A stretch of 34,538 bases of DNA from a virus. Where the stretch lies: the IMG/VR virus record IMGVR_UViG_3300021519_000033, positions 1-34,538 of that record; one strand, given 5' to 3'. The position numbers were made by a program, and so were the translations under genes. The notes beneath the pieces were generated by a model, which did no database searches, was not told the DNA's origin, and worked only from the letters and a program-made list of their open reading frames with translations. Below are positions 13,267 to 20,402 of this stretch, piece after piece. Position 1 is the stretch's first letter; every line of letters begins with the position of its first letter.

Positions 13267-15656
13267 TGGGACTAGAAGGCTTTTCTAACAACGCCTCTGG
13301 GGGTATGTCCCCTGGCGACCACCTGTATGCTAAGACTTTCAATAAGTTGGCTACGTTCGCAGACAAAGCCCAAGTTGGCCCTTCTGATGGAGTTATTTTT
13401 ACAGCCACTAACGGGGGTATTGGAATGTATATCCCACAGCAAGGAATGGAGTCTGCTTATTCATTACTCCAGCAATTCCAAATTGTAGTCGAAGGTTATG
13501 AAGTTGCTGGAAATACGACTGACTTTTCAATCATTCGTGTCGTCAAAGGTGAGGTCGTATGGAGTCCTAAAATCCCACAACTTCCTCCGCCAGCACCACC
13601 AGTAGTCTCTTGCACCACTCAGACCACTATTGAAAATTGGTACGCATTACCTACGTTTCCAATTATTGACGACGATAATGCCATATTCATTGGAGATGGT
13701 GGCATCCGTGTTCCAAAGGTCGATGGCGTACCGATTGGCATTTTCATTTTTAAGGCTACTAATCTGCCGTTTGACGTTGACCCGATTATCGTAGCCACAC
13801 CAGACTTTACTCCTACTTGTCCAGTTGCGTTTCCAGGAACGCCGCCTGTTGCTGGTGCTTTCTGGGAAATGGTTAAAATTGGTAGTGTTGTTTATACTGC
13901 ACCAGACCCAGAGGCTGACCCACCCATCGAAGGTGGTTGGGAGATTACCCAGAACTTCATCGGGTCAATGACCCTACCTGGAGATGGAGGACAGGGAGTT
14001 CAAACAAACCTTCCAGCACAGTTACAGCAAGGGCCAGGTGGAGGTAATGCTGTTGGTTCTCCTTTTGAGTGTTGGATTACTACGGTCAACGGACAGCGTT
14101 ATCTTCAAATTGCTACTGGAACTGTGACTTATAGTTCAAGCAATATGCCCACCATCAAGGAAGGGGCTTTCACGCATACCAAACAGGCTTGGTTCACGAA
14201 AGTTCAGATTTGCCCAAGCGGTATGCGGACTAACTACAACGAGATGTGGCCTAATCCTAGTTTTGACCCAAATCCTTCTTTTTCAAATACCATTATGGAA
14301 GGTGGAGGCGGATACCTACTTTCAGACACTCAAGACCCAATCGCCATCTATGCTTTTAAATGGGATGCTGACTCTGGACTCGGTGATGGTGGGCAGTTTT
14401 TAACTGGGGGGCTTCCTACGCTTGCAATTCTAGCAGATAGCAATTCTGGAGACATTAACAAGGTAACTAAAGATTGCGGCCCATCGGTCTATCAGCAGGC
14501 TATGAACATCCAGTCTATGACTGGTTATAAGGCTTCCGATACGGAACTTGCTGGAGATTGGGGCCATTGTCATACTACCTGGCTTAACCCTCGAAAGGTG
14601 GGATATAATTACAAGTTAATTGCCGCCGTAATTCCCCAGGGTGCTGGTTCATCTAGTTTCTATATTTCGTATGAACAAGTTGGGGTTTCCAGCGTATGCA
14701 ATACCATCCAAAGACTTACAGTTGGTGGAGAGCCATCTGGCGGTTCTGTAATCCTTTCATACCTTGGAGTTGCTTCTTCAATCCCGTTCCCTGTCACAAC
14801 TATATATACTCCTTTTACAATCATCAGTTCAGACTCATTGGCTCTATTTAGGACTCTCAACGCAATTCCACTGTTGACTGGTAATGTTCAAGTGTCTGGT
14901 GCTAATGGAACTTACTATGTCACTTTTATAAATAATATGCAGGGTCAATCAGTTGAACTTATCACAGCCAATACAAGCGGAATGACCAGTTTCCAAAATA
15001 GGTTCCAGGTTGTCCAGTACCATACTGGGAACCTTGATATCACTACTCCGATGCAGATGGGTATGACCCAACTGATGAATGAGCCAAACAAGACCGAGGC
15101 AGACGACCCGTATAATGCCAACAAGGACTCTAGTCCTGCTTGGAATAGCATCATCAATAGGGACGACTGCTTGGCCTGTAAGGACTTCTCTGGGGACGTT
15201 ACGACCGATGGAGTGTTTAGCGTATCTCAGTTTGAGAATAGCAATCCAGACTTTACGATTGCCAATGGATGCACTGGTGATGCTTGTGAATATCCTTTCC
15301 AGGTTCACTCTGCTCCAGCCGAAGGAGATACCGAGTCCGTCTGGACTGTGTGTTACGGTATGGTCAACAATCAAGTACCTACGAACATTGGAGATACGTT
15401 TGTTGGCGATGATATGTTCATCTACCTTGCGGTTTCTTACGACAGTGCAACAAAGAGTTTCCCAGAGGCAGATGGAGTTACTATTTCATCTGGGGCAAGC
15501 GTCCCCGCATCTACTAACGCTATCTCCTACATAGCCATCGCACAGATTGTCGGAGGTGGCGTCAATCAACTAGTTAGCGGTTCCCTGTGGGGCGACCGCA
15601 TCCAGATTGGTCACGGCGGAACCGAGACTTCTCAATACTACTACTCAAAGGTCTAA
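13266..15656 (+). CDS. large tail-tip protein, unrecognised
   Basis: 796 residues, beta-rich, low in charged residues and high in Gly, Thr, Asn, Pro and Ile, like phage tail-tip and adsorption proteins. A proline linker (Pro-Gln-Leu-Pro-Pro-Pro-Ala-Pro-Pro) near 110 separates an N-terminal domain from a longer C-terminal part. No known tail-tip (gpJ) motif is visible. Its N-terminus (Asn-Asn-Ala-Ser-Gly-Gly-Met-Ser-Pro-Gly-Asp-His-Leu) suggests a structural mount. It overlaps both neighbours by one base (TAATG), a tight arrangement shared with 12340 and 15656, so these three likely form one complex. Host recognition is possible but not shown. Confidence 0.5.
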   Translation: MGLEGFSNNASGGMSPGDHLYAKTFNKLATFADKAQVGPSDGVIFTATNGGIGMYIPQQGMESAYSLLQQFQIVVEGYEVAGNTTDFSIIRVVKGEVVWSPKIPQLPPPAPPVVSCTTQTTIENWYALPTFPIIDDDNAIFIGDGGIRVPKVDGVPIGIFIFKATNLPFDVDPIIVATPDFTPTCPVAFPGTPPVAGAFWEMVKIGSVVYTAPDPEADPPIEGGWEITQNFIGSMTLPGDGGQGVQTNLPAQLQQGPGGGNAVGSPFECWITTVNGQRYLQIATGTVTYSSSNMPTIKEGAFTHTKQAWFTKVQICPSGMRTNYNEMWPNPSFDPNPSFSNTIMEGGGGYLLSDTQDPIAIYAFKWDADSGLGDGGQFLTGGLPTLAILADSNSGDINKVTKDCGPSVYQQAMNIQSMTGYKASDTELAGDWGHCHTTWLNPRKVGYNYKLIAAVIPQGAGSSSFYISYEQVGVSSVCNTIQRLTVGGEPSGGSVILSYLGVASSIPFPVTTIYTPFTIISSDSLALFRTLNAIPLLTGNVQVSGANGTYYVTFINNMQGQSVELITANTSGMTSFQNRFQVVQYHTGNLDITTPMQMGMTQLMNEPNKTEADDPYNANKDSSPAWNSIINRDDCLACKDFSGDVTTDGVFSVSQFENSNPDFTIANGCTGDACEYPFQVHSAPAEGDTESVWTVCYGMVNNQVPTNIGDTFVGDDMFIYLAVSYDSATKSFPEADGVTISSGASVPASTNAISYIAIAQIVGGGVNQLVSGSLWGDRIQIGHGGTETSQYYYSKV

Positions 15657-16351
15657 TGGGAGATACCGTCAACATCGGCGGCCCAACTACCTCTGGCCCT
15701 AATCAGTTAGGCACAACCTGGGCGACTATCCGAGCCCCTGCGTTCAAGAACGATGGGGTGTTATCGTTTGGTCAGCCATTTAACTTTTTTGAAGATAACG
15801 AGAATTGGGGATTTGGTAAGCCTCCAGACAACGCTGGCATCCCAAGGCATCCGTGGTACACAAATTATCCAAAGTATATCTCATCTTGTGGATACCCTCA
15901 AGGGCTGGATTTCTTGCTTCGTGCCAAGCCATTCTCTCGTCCCGCAGAGGCTGGTGCGTATAGCACTTGTATTGGCGTAAAGGCTATTCAACAAGAATAC
16001 CCATCAGAGTTCTCTGACTGCTATTTGACACTTGGAGGAAGCAATCTTTACTATACTGGTAACACGGCAATTTACGCATATTATGACCCAGTAACCGAAC
16101 AGTGGTATTATATTGAATACTCCGTTCAAGCCATCCAGGGGGTGCAGACCAACATTGGGTACGACTACAACAATGCCAAGGCCAGCCTCTTGGGGGCTAC
16201 CGTGACCGTTACAATCAATGGAGATGAGTTTTCCGTGGATATTACCAATGACCTGTTTGACGAACCAAATGGGGTGTTGATTGATGCCGTTTCTGGTATC
16301 CCTAAAGATGGTAGCAAATGGTGGGAAGTCGTTGATGTAACCTTTCCTTGA
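15656..16351 (+). CDS. tail-tip protein, unrecognised
   Basis: 231 residues, beta-rich and aromatic (many Tyr, Trp and Phe), with Trp-Tyr-Thr-Asn-Tyr and repeated Tyr-Tyr patterns in the middle. The frame is open upstream to 15587, but ATG 15656 forms the TAATG overlap seen in the neighbouring genes and is preferred. It is flanked by the large tail-tip gene and the fibre, so it probably belongs to the adsorption apparatus. No enzyme motif or family is recognised. The stop is followed by motif copy 5. Confidence 0.5.
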   Translation: MGDTVNIGGPTTSGPNQLGTTWATIRAPAFKNDGVLSFGQPFNFFEDNENWGFGKPPDNAGIPRHPWYTNYPKYISSCGYPQGLDFLLRAKPFSRPAEAGAYSTCIGVKAIQQEYPSEFSDCYLTLGGSNLYYTGNTAIYAYYDPVTEQWYYIEYSVQAIQGVQTNIGYDYNNAKASLLGATVTVTINGDEFSVDITNDLFDEPNGVLIDAVSGIPKDGSKWWEVVDVTFP

Positions 16352-16358
16352 CGGCTTC

Positions 16359-16373
16359 TTGACTAAAGGCCAA
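16359..16373 (+). promoter_or_regulatory. late-gene intergenic motif, copy 5
   Basis: TTGACTAAAGGCCAA lies 10 bases before ATG 16384, following an earlier TTGAC at 16348-16352 that contains the previous gene's stop. It matches the first 15 positions of copy 1 with one change. Confidence 0.5.
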
Positions 16374-16383
16374 GATAGGGACT

Positions 16384-19014
16384 ATGGCTATCAATACATA
16401 CCGTTTTTGGATGGCGACCGACGCCAACCGCCTTCTTGCGAACCAAAATGCCTTTATCCAGGCGGGGGCTCCCTCCTTCTACCAAGGCAACGTAGCCCAA
16501 CTTGAACTTCATATTGTAGCATCCGCTGGGGTCGGCACGTCCCCTGTCGAAGTCCCATTCCCAGCGGGTGCGGCCATCTCTGTTGCAGTAGGTGACACCA
16601 ACACCTATCCTACTGGTGGCACTTGGGGTTTGTTGGTAGGAACGTCCGAAACTCAGCCTGTACCGTACAACGCTACGACCACTCAAGTAGCCGCCGCACT
16701 TAACGCTCTTACCGAAGTTTCCACGGAAGGTGGCGTAACCGTAACCAAGACTGGAGATGGCTACTCAATCACCTGGAACACGCTTGGCCTTAAACCCACC
16801 ATCGGCATCGGTTCAGACACCCTTACCCCATCCTCCTACGAGTCCATCAGTCTTGTCCAAGAGGGTGGTGCCGAAATTAGGCAGATTGTTTTTGTTGAAT
16901 TACGTCAAAATCCGATTGCTCTAGGCACGACTTGGACTGCCCTTCCGACCCCATCCGTAACGGCATCTGAAATCCAGGCTTGGAATGGGACTAACCGCAT
17001 CTGGCGTGTAGGCATCGACCCTCAACCAAGGGCTGGGACTATCACTATTTCCTATGGTAGCAAGACGGCGACTATGGCCTACAATGCCTCGGCTTCCTCT
17101 ATTGCCGCCGCACTGTCCCCCGCACAAGTGTTTGCCACAGGTCAGTACCAGTGGGACATTGTTATCGCAGAGGACAGTATCCTTACGGCCTCTGGAAGCC
17201 TAGTTGGTTATAACGGCTACTCTGGCTCTATTAACTTTGCTACTGCCGAGTGCCATCAATTCCTTGCTGGTGCTGAACGCAGGGCCACAGTTCTTGAAGT
17301 CTCCGTCAGCGTAGATAGCAAGCGTTACACCCTAATCCAGACTGTCTGTAACGTATTTGCCGATGTTGTTTCAGATGGGGTTCTTGTTCCGCTTGTGCTT
17401 GGAACGGCCATCTCTGAACAAGTAGCAAACGCACGCTTTGTCCGTCGTGACATTGGCCAGAACCCCAACTCTGCGACCCAGAATGTAATCTGGCAGAACC
17501 TTGGAGTTAATACGCTCGGCTCCGATGTGGTTGGAGCCATTGACGGCTCCGACTCACCTTCTGCGGCTAATCCGTTTGCCACAATCAGCGATATTCCTAC
17601 TGTCACCCCTTTAATTTGGGGTAACATTACTGGAACGCTATCAAACCAGACCGACCTTCAGTTGGCTTTGGATGATAAATACGATGCGTCCAACCCAGAC
17701 GGCTATCTCAACGCAACCACTGGCCTGTCCTATTTCTACCCTGCTACTGGCAACCCAGATAGTTTTGCAACACAGGCTTGGGTCATCGGTCAGAACTATC
17801 TTACGATTGGGTCGCTGGCTGGATACGCTACGGAGTCTTGGGTCAATAACGAACTTACCATTTACGCCACCCAGTCTTGGGTTACTGGACAGGGATATAT
17901 CACGGCCTCGGCTCTTTCGCCTTATCTGACCTCCGCTACGGCGGCTTCAACCTATACGACTTTCGGTTATACGGCCTCAACTTATTTCCCGATTGCTGGA
18001 GGTGCTATCACGGCAGGTGGTCACATCACGGTAAATGATTACGGAATTGATTCTGACTCGGAGATGGCTGGCTTCGGCTTCGGGGTGCAAAAGTCCTCCA
18101 ATAATACCAAGGGAACAACGGTTGAGTTTGACGGCCTCGACACCTACGACGGTGCAAGCCATATGCAGGTCAACCCTAACGGGCTAGTATTCCCAGACGC
18201 AACGGTGCAGACTACGGCGGCTTTGCCGCTGACTGGAGGGACTGTCACAAATGCAATTACCGTTAATACAGGAGGTATTAATAACACATATCTTGGAGAT
18301 GACTACATCGGCGTTTCTGAAAGTTCAGTTGGTGCAGTTACAAACGTAAACGCTGGCTATATTTACTTGCGAGATAACTTCACACCAGACAATGAGTTTC
18401 AGATTTCAGCCACAGGCATCACTTTCCCAGACGCAACGACGCAGACGACCTCGGCTACGAACCTCGGCTACATCTCACAGGGTACGGCTGACGGTCTTTA
18501 TTACAGCATCAGCAATCCGAACGGGTTCACCTCAAACTACTTTGACTCAACGGCCGCAATTCAAGCAGTCTCGAATAGTTATGCCTCGTCAGTAAGCAAC
18601 AACCCATCGTCCGGAAATTATTTAAAATACAACGGTATGACCCTCGAATGGGATACCCCAGGTGGTGGTGGTGGCGTGGCTTGGGGTGCAATCACGGGAA
18701 CACTTTCTGACCAGACAGATTTGCAGGGCCAACTCGATGGCAAATATTCCACTAGCAACCCATCGGGCTTCACCAACTTTTCTGGATATGATGCCATTTC
18801 TGCCATTACGGGAGGAAGCACCAACAGCATTTCTGGGTCAGCATTTGGCGGGCAAGTGCTTTCCTACAACGGTTCGCAAATCTATTGGAACACTCCCTTT
18901 TCTGCCCCTTCCTATTCCGAGTCTGTTTGGATTTACAATAGTTGGCAGTCCGCTACCATAAAGAATGTCCTCGATATGAGTTCCTATACTTATTACAATG
19001 TCCTCACCTTCTAA
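16384..19014 (+). CDS. tail fibre protein
   Basis: 876 residues, low in charge and rich in Thr, Ser, Gly, Ala and Asn. Two related beta modules occur in the first 300 residues, each with a Tyr-Asn-Ala-(Thr/Ser) and Ala-Ala-Ala-Leu pattern. From about 410 onwards there are typical fibre repeats: Ile-Thr-Gly-Thr-Leu-Ser-X-Gln-Thr-Asp-Leu-Gln near 413 and again near 768; repeated Gln-Ser-Trp-Val or Gln-Ala-Trp-Val blocks near 460-510; and two copies of Phe-Pro-Asp-Ala-Thr-X-Gln-Thr-Thr. These are features of trimeric host-binding fibres. No intramolecular chaperone peptidase is recognised at the C-terminus. It is preceded by motif copy 5. Confidence 0.85.
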   Translation: MAINTYRFWMATDANRLLANQNAFIQAGAPSFYQGNVAQLELHIVASAGVGTSPVEVPFPAGAAISVAVGDTNTYPTGGTWGLLVGTSETQPVPYNATTTQVAAALNALTEVSTEGGVTVTKTGDGYSITWNTLGLKPTIGIGSDTLTPSSYESISLVQEGGAEIRQIVFVELRQNPIALGTTWTALPTPSVTASEIQAWNGTNRIWRVGIDPQPRAGTITISYGSKTATMAYNASASSIAAALSPAQVFATGQYQWDIVIAEDSILTASGSLVGYNGYSGSINFATAECHQFLAGAERRATVLEVSVSVDSKRYTLIQTVCNVFADVVSDGVLVPLVLGTAISEQVANARFVRRDIGQNPNSATQNVIWQNLGVNTLGSDVVGAIDGSDSPSAANPFATISDIPTVTPLIWGNITGTLSNQTDLQLALDDKYDASNPDGYLNATTGLSYFYPATGNPDSFATQAWVIGQNYLTIGSLAGYATESWVNNELTIYATQSWVTGQGYITASALSPYLTSATAASTYTTFGYTASTYFPIAGGAITAGGHITVNDYGIDSDSEMAGFGFGVQKSSNNTKGTTVEFDGLDTYDGASHMQVNPNGLVFPDATVQTTAALPLTGGTVTNAITVNTGGINNTYLGDDYIGVSESSVGAVTNVNAGYIYLRDNFTPDNEFQISATGITFPDATTQTTSATNLGYISQGTADGLYYSISNPNGFTSNYFDSTAAIQAVSNSYASSVSNNPSSGNYLKYNGMTLEWDTPGGGGGVAWGAITGTLSDQTDLQGQLDGKYSTSNPSGFTNFSGYDAISAITGGSTNSISGSAFGGQVLSYNGSQIYWNTPFSAPSYSESVWIYNSWQSATIKNVLDMSSYTYYNVLTF

Positions 19015-19201
19015 AACCATTACCCCTGTCGAGGCTGGCAAGGTCGGCGTTTTCTACATCGCCGCAACCAAGGTCATCTCGCATTACGCTACCTTCCCGC
19101 ACAAGGGAAACATCGTCACCTCGATGCCCGTCCTCATCGCTGACGATGACGCCGCACTAAAGGTGGCTATCGCCGCCGCTGGCCTTACCGAACGCAAATG
19201 A
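18998..19201 (+). CDS. small hypothetical protein
   Basis: 67 residues, rich in Ala, Val, Ile and Lys, with alternating strands (Val-Gly-Val-Phe-Tyr-Ile-Ala-Ala-Thr-Lys-Val) and a final helix Ala-Ala-Leu-Lys-Val-Ala-Ile-Ala-Ala-Ala-Gly-Leu. Start ATG 18998 overlaps the fibre gene by 17 bases, and its stop is ATGA-coupled to the next small gene. Its place between fibre and lysis genes suggests a fibre accessory protein or part of the lysis block. No family is recognised. Confidence 0.55.
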   Translation: MSSPSKTITPVEAGKVGVFYIAATKVISHYATFPHKGNIVTSMPVLIADDDAALKVAIAAAGLTERK

Positions 19202-19326
19202 TTATCGCTATCCTATCTCTCATCCTCGGCTTTGCTGGGGGCTTCTACGCTGGCGTGAAAAACGCCTCCTCCAAGAAGGTTTCCAAGGGACTAGACATTC
19301 TCGCCGCCCTCAAGGGTAAGAAGTAA
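19198..19326 (+). CDS. 42-residue membrane peptide
   Basis: A frame of 42 codons begins at ATG 19198 (ATGA overlap with the previous stop) and ends at TAA 19324-19326. The first 19 residues are hydrophobic with Gly-rich spacing (Ile-Ile-Ala-Ile-Leu-Ser-Leu-Ile-Leu-Gly-Phe-Ala-Gly-Gly), then a basic amphipathic tail with Lys-Lys pairs. This is one membrane span with a positively charged cytoplasmic end, as seen in small holin-accessory proteins. It sits 4 bases before the lipoprotein gene, inside the lysis block. The function is inferred from topology and neighbours. Confidence 0.6.
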   Translation: MIIAILSLILGFAGGFYAGVKNASSKKVSKGLDILAALKGKK

Positions 19327-19330
19327 TCCG

Positions 19331-20023
19331 ATGCGGTATCTGGCCTTGATTTTACTCCTGGCTGGATGCTCGTCCACAAAGGAACTTCCCAAGCAACCAG
19401 ACGCCCCTACCAATGGGTCGGTGGTTGAGTCTCTTGGAAAAGAACTAGACAAGACCGACAGCCGTGTAGGTGCGGCCATCGTGGTAGCCGTCGAGAACCT
19501 TGATAAGCCTGCTGTCGCAAAGGCCGAACTTGGGGTAGCATCGTCCTATCTACCAATCCCGTCAGAAGGAGACGTGGCCTTTGCCAGACAGCGTGCGGCT
19601 AAAGCGGACGCAAAAGCGTACGTTGATGCTATGGACTTTGGGAAGAAACTGCTCGCCAAGATTGACTCAAATTGGGTCGAGATGGAGGCAGACCAGAAGG
19701 AAGCCAAGCGTGTGTCCGAATTAAAGGACAAGCGTATTGCCGACCTTGAGAAAGAAGTCATCCAGGTTAAGAGGGACGCCTCCCAGCACATCTGGACTAT
19801 CACAGGGGCTGGCTTGGTAGTCATTGGTGGCCTTGCCTGTGCCTTTGCTTCCGTCCGTATCGGCATCCCCATTCTTCTGGCTGGAGCCTTTGCAGGGGCT
19901 ATCCCCTTCATCATAGACTCTCCCTATTTTAATTACATCGTAGCCGCTACCCTCCTACCCTGTGCTGGCCTTGGCATCTGGTGGCTTTGGGATAAAGTCA
20001 GAGATGATGTCGAAAAGAAATGA
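19331..20023 (+). CDS. lipoprotein with C-terminal membrane segments (spanin-like)
   Basis: 230 residues. A lipoprotein signal is clear: basic start, hydrophobic run, then lipobox Leu-Leu-Ala-Gly-Cys with Cys13, followed by Ser-Ser-Thr. Residues about 30-150 are hydrophilic and helical with coiled-coil character (many Lys, Glu and Ala). The end holds two or three hydrophobic segments (about 155-220). A protein with an outer-membrane lipid anchor and a C-terminal inner-membrane anchor matches the unimolecular spanin layout that fuses the two membranes at lysis. The multiple C-terminal spans are unusual for that class, so another envelope role is possible. It overlaps the holin-like gene by 4 bases. 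Confidence 0.65.
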   Translation: MRYLALILLLAGCSSTKELPKQPDAPTNGSVVESLGKELDKTDSRVGAAIVVAVENLDKPAVAKAELGVASSYLPIPSEGDVAFARQRAAKADAKAYVDAMDFGKKLLAKIDSNWVEMEADQKEAKRVSELKDKRIADLEKEVIQVKRDASQHIWTITGAGLVVIGGLACAFASVRIGIPILLAGAFAGAIPFIIDSPYFNYIVAATLLPCAGLGIWWLWDKVRDDVEKK

Positions 20024-20331
20024 GTCCCGCACCCGTACCCGTACCCCCAGAAATCCCGCCAGAGTTAAGAGATGGTGCTATCGCCGCAACGATGGGAGTC
20101 TGCTCCTTTCTTATTAGGGCTATCTGCTCTGACAGGAGAGAAAGTTGGACTGCCTTAGCCGTCCAGACCTTGATGGCTGGGCTGGTAGCAGTTCTTGTCG
20201 GGCTTGCGTCGAAGGGATGGTTCACGGATGCTCTTGGGACGTTCCACTTGGCTGTGGCTGGCTTCGCTGGCTTCGCCTCCCCCGAACTGATTGCCAGGGC
20301 TATCAAAAGCATCAAGGGTTTTAGGATGTAA
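20020..20331 (+). CDS. holin-like membrane protein
   Basis: 103 residues. A Pro-rich hydrophilic start (about 1-18) is followed by a first hydrophobic segment (Ala-Ala-Thr-Met-Gly-Val-Cys-Ser-Phe-Leu), an Asp-Arg-Arg loop, a second span (Leu-Met-Ala-Gly-Leu-Val-Ala-Val-Leu-Val-Gly-Leu) and a third amphipathic segment. The end is basic with Lys-Ser-Ile-Lys. Two to three spans with a charged tail is the usual holin layout, and the preceding lysis genes support it. The predicted job is to form membrane lesions that trigger lysis. The start is ATGA-coupled to the lipoprotein. It is the last rightward gene. Confidence 0.65.
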   Translation: MSPAPVPVPPEIPPELRDGAIAATMGVCSFLIRAICSDRRESWTALAVQTLMAGLVAVLVGLASKGWFTDALGTFHLAVAGFAGFASPELIARAIKSIKGFRM

Positions 20332-20339
20332 CCGCTTAA

Positions 20340-20401
20340 CCCCAAACGGGGTATAGCAGGATACCAACCACTCCACCCAAACGCCTTGGCGGTCGGTTTT
20401 T
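20340..20401 (+). terminator. convergent-junction terminator region
   Basis: CCCC-AAAC-GGGG (20340-20351) forms one hairpin. A second structure has ACCAACC pairing imperfectly with GGTCGGT around the inner CGCCTTGGCG (20382-20391), followed by TTTTT at 20397-20401. It lies between the last rightward and last leftward genes, where both transcription units must stop. The T-run serves rightward transcripts; the leftward direction has only a short T-run. Confidence 0.7.
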
Positions 20402-20402
20402 G

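Noticed and set aside
20340-20352. CCCC-AAAC-GGGG palindrome as a separate protein-binding site
   Set aside because: It lies in the convergent gap beside a terminator with T-run, so a role in termination is simpler.
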